Shown: one piece after another, positions 42,540-53,215 of the stretch
How positions within the stretch are numbered: the first letter of the stretch is position 1
Layout of the letters: every line of letters begins with the position of its first letter
Assembly (NCBI GenBank): GCA_008694505.1
Contig: VZDJ01007755.1
Coordinates: 5,420,936 to 5,484,935 of the forward strand
Length of the DNA stretch: 64,000 nucleotides
DNA from: Cyanoderma ruficeps
Lineage: Eukaryota > Chordata > Aves > Passeriformes > Timaliidae
Reading direction: 5' to 3'
Notes under the pieces: model-generated
What the model was told of the DNA's origin: nothing
Databases searched by the model: none
The model's input: the letters and a program-made list of their open reading frames with translations, nothing else
Translations under genes and position numbers: made by a program

Positions 42540-42760
42540 TTACATCTTGAGCTCTCAAAGCAGGTAAAAGCAGATGATGGCCCAGCAAGGACCAGTTTTA
42601 GAAATGCAAACAAAACCACTTGGTGCATTAGCTTGACCTCTGAAATATCACTTCACAAAATGGCAGCCGTAAGTGCTTTGAGCTGATAAATGTTAAGCTG
42701 CCAATCAATAAAAGAAAGCCTGACAACAGGAAAATCAATTTTACTTGGTTTTTTTTTTTC
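42540..42760. promoter_or_regulatory. Candidate conserved noncoding element
   Basis: GATGGCCCAGCAAGGACC, GCATTAGCTTGACCTCTGAA (TGACCTC nuclear-receptor-like half site), AAATGGCAGCCG (YY1-like) and GCCAATCAATAAAAG. The minus strand also spells WAIICFYLL by chance over 27 bp, which was tested and rejected as an exon. Confidence 0.3.
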
Positions 42761-43559
42761 AGATGAAACACTTCTCTCTAACTACTTGGAGATTCTTAAT
42801 CCGTAAAGTGAGTTAAATGCAACAAGCATTAAAAAAATCAACCTGTATCTTTATAGTCATTTACAGAGCCATAGAAAAATTCAAAGACTCTGCTGGGATG
42901 TAAACATTTTAAATATCAGTGAACTCCTGAGAGTGTTTTGGTATTTGTAAATTCAGAGCTTGGAAACCCTGAGCATGCTGGAAAAACTGCTTGACAAGTG
43001 GCTTATTTTCAGTTCTACATTTAATGAAAGAATTTAAGAATTTTCAGAAAGTACAAGCAGATGCCTAAAATTTTTCAACAGATCATTGACTATCTTCCAA
43101 TTTTTCATATTAAAAAAAACTATAAAATGTTTAATCATCAGCAAGTGACAATTCAAATACTTATTCATTAGAAAAAAAGGCTACTTGATTCAAAGCAAGA
43201 GACTCAATTTCTCTTTGTACAAGAGAAACCAAGTCATCCTTCTAACTAACCCAGTTGGGATCCATTTAACAGTTGAAATTTCAGTCATGGAGGGGAAATT
43301 GCTCTCTTCTGAGAATATACCTTGATTTTAATTCCATACATCAGTGGGTAAACTATAGTTCCTCAGGTGATAACCTCTCAGATAGACACCATGAACAGAG
43401 AGAGGGGGCAGAACACAGGCCACAGGTCTTCCAGGAAAACTGTGAGACTTAAGGAAATGAAATCCCATCTCCAACTCCTCCCTTCTTTAGTCAGCACTAA
43501 AGCAACTCTCCAATCTGTGGTAAGAAGTCTGCTCCTGCGTATAGGATCAGCCCCGTAAT

Positions 43560-43815
43560 CATACTTTACTGATGCAGAGTCCCACTTAAATGTGTGCAGC
43601 TTTTTAAGCCTTTAAACTATATACAGGATTTGTGCTGGCTGTCAGCCCAAGGATTAATTTTGATTATTATTGGAAATCATTGCTATGGCAGATATATTCT
43701 TTTAAGGTGAGATGTAATCCCTGCGAGTCTGGGTAATGCTGTTTCTAAGTGCTTGGAGATAATGTTTAATTTCATTAAGTCTGCTTAAACTCTACATTTG
43801 GTTTCAAGTGGATGT
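43560..43815. promoter_or_regulatory. Candidate conserved noncoding element
   Basis: GGCTGTCAGCCCAAGGATTA, ATTTTGATTATTATTGG, GGAGATAATGTTTAATTTCA and TTAAGTCTGCTTAAA-like words in unique sequence, directly bordered by the CR1 fragment at 43822. Confidence 0.28.
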
Positions 43816-43821
43816 TTTCTA

Positions 43822-43942
43822 TCAGGCAGGGCTTTGAGCAACCTGATCTAGTGAAAGATGCCCCTGCCCATAGCAGGGAGGTTGGTTTAGATGATCTTTG
43901 AAGGTGCCTTCTGGTCCAAAGCATTCTGTGATTTTTTTGATT
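43822..43942 (+). mobile_element. CR1 LINE 3' terminal fragment
   Basis: Sense CR1 3' end: GGGCTTTGAGCAACCTGATC, TAGTGAAAGATGCCCCTGCC, a block with GGTTTAGATGATCTTTGAAG, and GGTCCAAAGCATTCTGTGAT, then a T-interrupted last tail unit (TTTTTTTGATTC). The subfamily resembles the fragment at 28520, with CCCCTGCCCAT(A/G)GCAGG shared. Confidence 0.92.
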
Positions 43943-44459
43943 CAATTTTCAGGTGGTGAACCTAGGTAAAATTTAACAAATCATAGAATAAGATGAATAA
44001 TTTTAAAACTACAGAGTAATAACAGGCATGATGTTCCTTTAATTTATTTGTATAAAATTTACAGTGTCTATAACAAAACCACAAAAAATTAATTACTACC
44101 TAAAATCACAAGTTTTAAAGAAAACAAAAAGAAAACACTGAAACTCCAGGAGAAAACCCAATGCACCAAGATTGCCTTGCAAAATAAACAAATATTATGC
44201 TGTGACATGATTACTACCACAGATATTTGTTCTTTCAGTGTGTGCTTCTGCTTTATGACATGTTATTTTATATTTCTTTCATTCCTTGCTAGTATTTAAA
44301 AATACACTCTTAGGAAAAGCATAACAAAAACAGTGTGGTGTCGAGCAGATGGAAGAAAAGCACTTTTTTCCTTCAGAAAACAGCAGTCAACACTTGAAAT
44401 TTTATAGACAAGTGAAAGAGCGCAAAGGCCTGGCAAAGCATAATGTAAGAGATCTTGAC

Positions 44460-44960
44460 TTTATTGTTGCTTGCGTGGTACCTAGCCCTTCCTAACACTT
44501 CTTATTTTATTGATACATACTATATTGCTTATTAGAAATGGGCATTAGGCTGAGGCATTAAATATTCCCATTCCATTTCCTAAGTGTAACAAGGATGCTC
44601 TGTTCTGACTTGCTACACAAATTCTGTTTAAGCAGTGAGGAGAAAAGATTTTCAATCAAACACCTGCTCAACAGAAAATAAAAGTTTATATGCATGCTAG
44701 AAAAGGAATAGTACATTTCCTTGTAACTCCCTACACCTGATTATGTTTGTAATTAAGATGCAGGGGTGTTGGCAGGGACAAGGGACACACACATTCCTTA
44801 GTATCTAATCTCAAGGAGACCTTAATCCTCACTAGATATAAATGATGTGTCCCAGCATTAATGAAATCCACTCTAATTGTGTAAGTACTTGGAAACATGA
44901 CCACCAGCTATTAGATGAAGACCCCCACTGGCAGCACAAACTTACTTTTCCACCATCTTT
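44460..44960. promoter_or_regulatory. Candidate conserved noncoding element
   Basis: ATTGCTTATTAGAAATGGGC, AGGCATTAAATATTCCCATT, TTGTAATTAAGATGCAGGGG, CAGCATTAATGAAATCC and CTCTAATTGTGTAAG: repeated TAAT/ATTA cores in repeat-free sequence. Confidence 0.3.
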
Positions 44961-47900
44961 TACTTGAAACAACAGGCTATTCCAGCTTGATTTGTGTGTG
45001 ACCAGTTACATTCCCTCTCCTTACACTACTGCAGAACAAACAGTTTTGAAGGCCTGGGCAGATGATACTGAAGAAGATTTTCCATTTCCAAGTGGGGAAA
45101 CTTGCATCACTAACTCTTACACATTGTCTTTATCGGGATGACAATTTCTGAATATTGATTAAATTTTTTTCCTCTTTGTTTTGAATTGAAACTCTTGATT
45201 CACTGTTACACTGATGGCTTTTACCTATTCCATGAGCTAGAGCTTGGAAGTAGCCCACTCAATAACTGTGGTAGCCCACTCAAATGCTAGTGGGATAGGG
45301 CAATGAATCATGTTAACTCCAGGCTGCTCAAGATACAGTACAGTCAGTATCTTTACCTCATCCTGAGCACTCTGGTGAATAAATTACACGAAGAGCATTC
45401 TTAAATTGAAGCTTATGGGCTGACTATTGGGACTATTCATCTATCTGAACTGGATGGCAGACTAGACATAGCAAATTCATCTCTGTGCTAGCAATGCACA
45501 CTAAACCAGAGGAATTGTGTGATACACCTAAATTAATTACCACTAAAATAGAAAATTCACAGTCACCAAAATCTTCAGACACGACCATGAGGTAACCCCA
45601 GCATCACGGGCTAACAATAGTTAAAAGAGGTACAGAGGCAAAGTAATTTGTGCTTGGTGTGATTAGAGGCTCATGGTTCCCACTTACAGAGATTAGAGTT
45701 TCACAGACTGTTATCGTGGCATCAGACCATGACTAAAGGGGAAGATTTCCATATTAAGCATAATTTTTTCCCAAGTCTATCTTCACTACAATGCCTTTTA
45801 ACCATGTGCTGACAGGCTATCCTCCACATCTACAACCCTCAAAAAAAAAAAAAAGTCTGAGTTAAGCTTAGCAAGTACTGGCTTCTCATTCTTTTACTAC
45901 TTTTATTCCTTTGGCTATGGAGAGTGTTGCCAGATTTTATTTAATTTTTTAGAAGTGAACATAATACTTTTGGAAATTTATTTGGAAATTAGTCAGACGA
46001 TCTACCTATGTTGCAAAAATAGCTCCCCTGCATTGTTTAATTTGCTACATGCTCAGGGATTTGTATACTGTCTTGAAAAGTGAGAAATTTTAAAATTAGA
46101 TTTACCAAAATTACTAGAAAGGTGGAATGCAGTGGAACGTCTTCAGGAAGCAAGAAGGCAAGAAGTCAACAAGAAAAGCAAACTGCTGTCTTGTTCACAC
46201 AGTATTAGTATCATTTGCAAGAACAAATTATGAGAACCAGCAAGGGGTTGTTTTTGAAACTTGTTGTCCCTGAAGATGAGCTCTGATCTTTGGCAACACT
46301 CAGATCCATGCTCAAATCCTAGCTCCACGTCTTTTCCTTGTTTGACCTCCCTTTTGTGGCAGTCTCTCTGTCCGAGAAACAGCCCAGAGAGGTAACAGAG
46401 CATGGCAGGAAAAGGCTCCAACACACAAGGAAAAAGCAGCTGAAACGGGGTGATTGGATAGATATGAGTCTTACTTACCGCTTGTCATAGGAAATTCAAC
46501 ACAAAGAAGCCACAACTGTCCAGAAAGGCTGTTGTGCTCCAGTGGAGTCCTTGACATGTGATTAAGCCAGACACTTAATTTGAAAATTGCTCTCACCTAT
46601 TCCCTCTGATGATGCAGAAGTATGAGAGAACACAGATTTGGAGTAATGCCAAATTCTGAGCACTGCTCTGAGTTTTGAAAACTGGAAATATGACAAGGGT
46701 TTGTATAAAGTCAAGGGTTTCTGCAGATTGGTCCCTCACTCAAGCCACATCTGATCTTGACTGAAATGAAGAAGCAAGGAAGGACTGAAATCTAACATAG
46801 TGAAGAATTAGAAACATCTTTGGCAAGCCATATACAGCCATCTTTACCAATTATGTAGGAAATAATTACCTCAGGCCAGAGATGGGAAAGGTTAAAAAAG
46901 GCTTGAAATGTCTTAGTGTACAAAAGTGGGAAAACACTACAATTGTGGGTCATAAAAATTCTGTCCAAAAGGTTCATAAACTGCAAGCATTTGAAAAAGG
47001 AGTTTATAGCATAAAACAATTTCAAGGCTCAGCAAGAACTTTTTAACTTTGTTGTTGCTGTTTTTGAGCAAAATTGCTGAGATCCCTGTGGAGTCATTCA
47101 CACATTTGAAATATCACAAAATTAAAATTTAATGCCTCAAAAATAAGCTGCTGCAACACCTATAGCAAACTCCCACACTATTTCATAATATTTACAATCT
47201 TTCTTATTAAATTATTGTTATTAATTTTTCAAAATTTAATATTTCTCATTAAAGCAGACAGATCCGACTCATGTGCCTGAATACCTCACCATGTTAACAA
47301 TCTATACACTCAACAAATACACTGCTTAAAGAAATGGAGAAGATTGATGGGAACTGGATTTCTACAGTTAAAATGGAGAGGTCTGGCCTGGGCTGATCGC
47401 ACTAAAAGTATTAATTCTTTATAGTACCTTGTCTTGTGCCATAGACATCCTAATACTACAAATCTTGCATGGAGTTTTAGTTCTAACGTCACTAGGAAAT
47501 GCATGGAAATAGAGGACACAGTTTGTGCCAAAACCCGACATAATCCCATATGAGGAACAGCTGCAGTGTAGGCTCTAGCCAAAACAGGATTTAACTTTGT
47601 TATTATCCAAATAACCGTATTTTGTTCACAGTGGTTGTGAACAAAGTGGTTGTGAAAAGACAAAGCGTGGGGATAAAGACATGACTAAGAATATAATGTT
47701 TTAACAATAGTACAGTTAATTTTAATATTTCCCTTTCTTTCTTGTCAGTTCTGTGCTTTGTCTGTCCATCTCAACTATAGGAATACCATAACATGTCTTG
47801 ATGTACAAGGAGATAAATTCTAAGCTGGAAATAAACACATGACAGCCTGGGTCCTAAATTTAAAGGTTTGTCCCAGACTCTGATGATACTAAAAAGTATG

Positions 47901-49149
47901 ATAAAAAGACTTTTGAAAACTTACTTGAATGTTAAAGTTTCTAACAAGAAAAATAACCTCCTGTTTTAAGACTAGCCAGAAAGCTCTTACCTGCACCCAG
48001 GAACATTTTTAAGATTAATAGGCCAGTTTAAGCAACTGCTGTTGTGTTCTCTGCTTTGCTCACTCAAAGCAATGCAATTGTTCATGATATTGTCAGCTCT
48101 CGTTTTATGACAAGTCTGGTCATCTTCAGCATTTTTGCTAAAGCCTTCATTCCCAGGGGCATGAAATTACAACAAGAAGTTTGTCTTGTTATGAGAAAGT
48201 GGGATGAAGAGGAAAACTTCAAAAGTCATGAGCTCTGCTGCCAGGCACTTCCACTCTGTGCTGTAATTTGCACTTTTTAGTGCTTTTTTAAAGGTGGGTG
48301 CTGGGGTCTAGAAGGCAGGCTTTTGTATCACAGGTTCAGATCACAGCTATCCAGGGTATCCCATTCCACAGTACCCCATCTTGGACAATCATGGATTCAT
48401 CAGGGTATAGGAAAGGGCCAACTGTTTTTTAATGTTTCAACAAAGACAGTGACCCAAGAGCATCCTAACAGCTTAAAAGAGGCAACAAGGAATATTGATA
48501 TATAAATCAAACTCCACCATTCATGGAAATTTTGTAAGAAGATCCAAATTTTTGTTTTAGAGTGTGTGCAAAGGGCAACAAGCAAGATATTCTAATTCAC
48601 TCCATCTTTTAAATGAGCTCTATACAGCTCATTGGATAAGACTGTCTGCCACTAACTGCCAAGGAATGACAGTACACACTACCAGAGCTCTTCTGGAGAC
48701 TCAGAATACAAAATGAGACAAGAAGCAATAAGCAGCAGAAGTAATTGAGCTGCGAGGGGGCTGTTTTCTTATTTGCTTTCATTTCAAAGGAGCACAAGAA
48801 ATGTGCTCTCAGAAAAGTACCTTTCCCCACGACACTTTTGTTTCTGTATTTCTTCTCTGCCATAACAGATAATATTTTTGCCAGCCCCCCAATTTCTGTG
48901 GTGCTGTTTGCCAATGACCTTGGCTTTAGCAAAGCAATCCTTTAATCACAGGCTTCATTTGCATTCTTCTGAAGCAATGACAGTCTCCAAAAAGAATTTG
49001 ATAGCATTTTTCTTTTTAAACAGCAAAGACACTCCCCAAAGAAACTTTAAAGTCAGATGATGAAATTTGAAATCCTTCCTTTCCCAGCAGAAGTGAAGTA
49101 CCCATGACTGTGAAAAAGAGAATCTGCTGCAGCGGAACTCAGTTAATAA
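44961..49149. other. Unique intronic sequence, no gene recognised
   Basis: Frames of 60 to 117 residues (46143-46424, 47310-47663, 48044-48945) have no recognisable domain and overlap on both strands. The small direct duplication at 45249 and an A14 run at 45841 are the only repeats seen. The blocks 40443-42539 and 42761-43559 also hold nothing recognisable. Confidence 0.55.
45249..45283 (+). repeat. 21-bp partial direct duplication
   Basis: GTAGCCCACTCAA occurs twice, at 45250 and 45271, separated by TAACTGTG. It is a small local duplication. Confidence 0.85.
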
Positions 49150-49450
49150 AATTAATTTAATTATTCCTTTTACATTTACTACAGGCATTAGTGCACATTT
49201 TAGGTTCCTTGAAACATTTTATACATTTATGTAAACACATAAATATATGCATAGAATCTATTTTATATATACACTGTATGCATTTATTTATGTATTCATA
49301 TTTGGCTGTACAAATTAATGACTCAACAGTGCAGTCCCATGAACAACTGCCAATTATAGTCAAAGAAAGCAGCATTACCAATTTCATTCAGCAGTGCATT
49401 GTACCCTGATCTTAGTCAGATTAATTTAATTTGCAGTCTAATCCACCTCC
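49150..49450. promoter_or_regulatory. Candidate conserved noncoding element, AT-rich
   Basis: GCATTAGTGCACATTTTAGG, several ATGCAT-like words (ATATGCATAG, TATGCATTTATTTATG), ACAAATTAATGACTCAAC (AP-1-like TGACTCA) and CAGATTAATTTAATTTGC. Unique sequence; short frames on both strands look like chance. Confidence 0.3.
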
Positions 49451-50262
49451 AAACTTTAATAACTCTCACAGTCATTCACACAAAAGAGAGTTTTTATTTG
49501 TTCTCACAGGAATTTTCAGGTTTCCAGAGGACTATTTCAGAAACAAGGATCCTTTTTTCTCTGGCATCACCTCTCTATGGGTAAGTCTATAATCATAATA
49601 ATCAAATTTCTCAAATCTCTTGACAAGATTGATCAAAAGCAATTGACAGTGTCCAGTAACTTTTCGACAATTTCAAGTTTGCCATGCTGAAGAAAATCAG
49701 TGAGGTACTAAGCCTAATTTTAATTTTTTTTTAAATTTTGAAGAAATTTCTCACAGAAACTACTTCAATCAATGCAGTTGACTATGATCCCCAGAAATAT
49801 ATTTTTAATTCAAGGGGCAACTATAAAAGTCTCTGTTAATAACAAGTCTAGATAAATTACTTAAAGGTCCTTTAACAGATGTTATATAAATCTGGTCACT
49901 TTAAGAGACCCATAAAGTCTCAGGGAGGCCTAATGATCCATTCACTCTGTCACGTCCCAGACTTATGTGAAATCCTTCATCTTGCAATTTTTAATACATT
50001 CTCCTCTAATAAATAAGAACAAAATGAGACCACAACAAAGATATAAGAGCATACTAATATTTGAAATTATTGTTTTATTTCACTCTCAAATTTGAAATTG
50101 TATTAACAGACAAAGAGAAGAAATATGAACAATTTTTAGATGGACTGATAGAGTTGTGAATGACAGCAGGACACAATGGCAAAAAACCAAGTAGTATTAA
50201 CATCAGTTTATGTATTTACTGAATACAAAATCAAAACTACTATATAAAGACTTTCCTCAAGC

Positions 50263-50277
50263 ATATATATATATATA
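50263..50277. repeat. Short (AT)n run
   Basis: A 15-base alternating AT run (ATATATATATATATA) beginning after GC at 50261-50262. Confidence 0.88.
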
Positions 50278-51026
50278 AAGAATTTTCAGTTTGCCTAAGT
50301 GAAAAAAGAATCATAATATTATCAATATCAGGCATTTCTTCAGCAACCTGAGTATCTACAAATTCCAATACGTTTTGGAGACCATTAGACTTTATATAAT
50401 AGTAATTACTAGTATCACTAGAATTTTCTCTTTGTAAGTGTTTCTATTTTTAAAACTGGTTTTAGGAGCAGTGATAAAGGATGTCAGTGTGACTCCAGGA
50501 GACAGCTGAAAGCCTGAGAAGCCTACAAAGCTACAGAGTTGATTTGACAAGCATGCATGTGCATTATTTCATTTCAACAAGCATCCCATTGACATAAGGG
50601 ATCTACATATATTTGTTGGATTAGGGCCAGTAAGAAAAGCAGTAAGAAATATATGAGAGGAAAAGGACAAGAAAGGTATGAACACGTGGGCACATTTTTA
50701 CAGGCCTAATTGTGCATTTCTTAGGGATAATACAGGATGTCTTTTCAGTATAGCATGTCTTATATAGGGTTGTGTAGCACATTGAGGCATAGAGGAAGTT
50801 TTTCTTGAACAAATGTGGCATATTTTGATATAAAACTCTAGTTAAGTCTGTGAAAACTGACCACAGGTAACTGTAGTGGATTTTAGAAGTGTAACTGTTG
50901 CTGGTTTAAGAATATGTCTTTAAAGATGAATTTCCCTTCCAGACTCTGGGCAAGGAATATGAAGAGAATAAATGTTGTTTACATTTAGTTTATTCCTCAC
51001 ATGTAGACAGCTGATGTCTGTGGACT

Positions 51027-51276
51027 TGTGCTGGTTTTGAATTGGATAAAGTTAATTTTCTTCAGAGTAGCTGGCATGGGGCTTTGCTTCGGATTTGTGC
51101 TGAAAACAGTGTTGATTACACACGAACGTTTTTGTTATTGAAGTCAAATTTTCTGCTCCTTACCTGCCCCACCAGTGAGGGGGCTGGGGGCTGGAGCTGG
51201 AAGGGGATACAACCAGGGCAGCTGAAACAGCTCTGTGGTGCTTAGCTGCTGGCTAGAGCAACTAAGTTCCATGACA
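51027..51276 (+). mobile_element. ERVL-type LTR with internal deletion, about 250 bp
   Basis: This is an LTR of a type related to the solo LTR at 5502-6165 but on the other strand, antisense to NKAIN3. It starts TGTGCTGGTTTTG and carries the block GGATTTGTGCTGAAAACAGT, then a GC-rich block (GAGGGGGCTGGGGGCTGG). After GGGCAGCTG it jumps directly to the terminal block GGTGCTTAGCTGCTGGC and ends CCATGACA. The middle of the LTR, including the TTATT-rich part, is missing, which explains the length of 250 bp against 664 bp. The flanks are GGACT and GTGCT (three of five bases identical), so any target duplication has decayed. Confidence 0.88.
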
Positions 51277-52909
51277 GTGCTAAATAGCAAAGAGAGAGAC
51301 AAATTCAGTGCTAAACTTGTCTTGGGGAGATGGTAGATAGGAGAAAGCAGGGAAATTTAAAGATGTGGTGATATTACGAAGGATGGGAGAAAGTTTCCTG
51401 CCTTCGATTGCTCCCTGGCCCTTGCCGACTTTCCCACCGCTGCTCCTTCACTAATTACCTCTTTTCAGAGCCACAGACTGTGCAAGAGTTTTGCTTCTAA
51501 AAGCTCTGCTGAGGGCTGTGTGGATGAGAGGGGATGGGTCAGCTTTAATTGCGTGCTGGCTGGGCACAGGCTGCATGTCTGCGGCCATCAAAGCACTGCC
51601 AGCTCAGGTGAAGGCTTCTGTGGGGAAGAACAGAAATCAGCCCTGCCCAGGAATGCTGCCTCAGTGTCGTGCATTTGGATATTGTCTAACAAGGGCAGGG
51701 GTCAGAAAACATGATGGGAAAAATCTCACCAAATGCCAGCCCCTCTTGGTACTTCTAGGCAATGCTCAAGTCTTCACATCTAAAGCATTGCAATTCTTAA
51801 CACCCACACGCTTGGTTTTAAATGTAAATTGCAGAGTAGTGGTATGTTCAATCAGCCACTGGTAATGCAGAGCCTCAGGACTTCAGACAGCTCTGGAATG
51901 GATCCCTTCAAACATAACTGTGGAACAGGGAAGCACCACTAAACCAAAGGGGTTTGAGATGACTGCATAGCTACAGAACCACATCAACATGCATGCCTAG
52001 AAAACAGATGCACCTTCACTGCTCTCCACTGAACTTCCCTGTTTGGCATCAAAATAGATTTTGCCAACTTGATATGTCCTTTTTTCAAAAATACAACCAC
52101 ACATGGAGGGCGTTAAATCATTCATGCACTGTAGCCAGGCAGGTCGTTGCACAGCTGGCAGAATGTTGTGAGGAGAGAGTACTTATCTTTGGAAGGTGGG
52201 AAACAAGGTAAACACATACAGACATCTGAACTTGGCAATCCTTTTAGAAATTGTAGCTGTTATTTATGATATTTTTTCCCTTTCTGACAAGAAAAGTGAG
52301 TATTATACAGGAAACACTTATGACCTGAACATGAAAAAGTAAAATAGCCAAATGGAAAAACACCCCAACCCAAAAATATCCCTGAATGTTCATATTGTTC
52401 TGTTGAATTTTAAATGCATTCGAAATGTAGCAGTTTTTTGGCTGAAAATGCACTTCCAAAGTAAAAGTACCCAGTAATTAAAAGACCATATGTCTCAAAG
52501 TTTTTCTCTGAACAGGCTGGCTTTCTACAAAACACCTTAGTCCTCAGAAGGCAAACAATTTGCTTTCCCTGAAATAAAAGCCATAAAAACCAACAAACAT
52601 TATGTAAGAATCTGTCAAATAAATTCTTTGGAGCCCTGTTAGTAAAACAAAAAGGAGGAAACATCTCTGAACAAGAAGGTTTGCCTACATTCAGTTTAAA
52701 TTCTGTCACAGATGATTCTTTGGACAATCTTCAATCTCTAAGAGCTTTCCTTGTGTGGATTGTACTAACTCATGAATGAAGAAAAAACCTCCCAATATTA
52801 CAAAATCCATGCCAAACAAAAACTTCCTATAAATACAGTATCCGGAGATCACAGAGAAATAAATCACACATTGTGACAGCCAAAGCCTGGTCACAGAGAA
52901 GTACTTTTT
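51277..52909. other. Sequence after the deleted LTR, unassigned
   Basis: From 51277 to about 51900 the DNA is GC-richer than most of the window and holds a 124-codon frame (51491-51865) with no recognised domain. It does not read as ERVL internal sequence in any frame that I can identify. The remainder is AT-rich and empty, as is 49451-51026. Confidence 0.5.
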
Positions 52910-53215
52910 CAGCTAAATTATTATGATTAAATTGTCATGACTTCCACCACCATGGAAACAATTAACAATGTTATAAAGTAATTTTAACCACTCTTCTAAT
53001 TGTGCTACAGTATGGAGAATAAACCATAACAAGATGAGGAGGCTTGGTAATTTACAAGCATAATAACGACCAGTTGTGACCATACCATTTCAATAATTTA
53101 ATTAAACTAAATTTAACCCCTAACTCTTGTAGTAGCATTGCTGTTTAGCCCAAGCCTTTACTCCCTGTAAACTAAAAGAGTAAATTGCATTTGCAGAGCA
53201 GATTAGAACTGGCCA
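52910..53215. promoter_or_regulatory. Candidate conserved noncoding element, ATTA-rich
   Basis: AAATTATTATGATTAAATTG, ACAATTAACAATG, TTCTAATTGTGC, GGTAATTTACAAGC and CAATAATTTAATTAAAC within 300 bp of repeat-free sequence. High homeodomain-core density is seen; a role is inferred. Confidence 0.32.

Noticed and set aside
42565..42595. Minus strand spells WAIICFYLL, like the NKAIN family WNVFIICFYLEV segment of the preceding exon
   Set aside because: The match is limited to IICFYL; the residues before it do not fit, a stop follows directly after LL, and no donor or acceptor frames an exon of the right length. Chance match.
45600..45700. MIR-like words (GAGGTACAGAGGCAAAGTAA)
   Set aside because: Only a short resemblance to the MIR core, with no flanking tRNA-like head or tail; too weak to call.
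46290..46345. Possible tRNA-derived B box (GCTCAAATCCTAG)
   Set aside because: No A box at the right spacing and no cloverleaf stems; not a tRNA or SINE.
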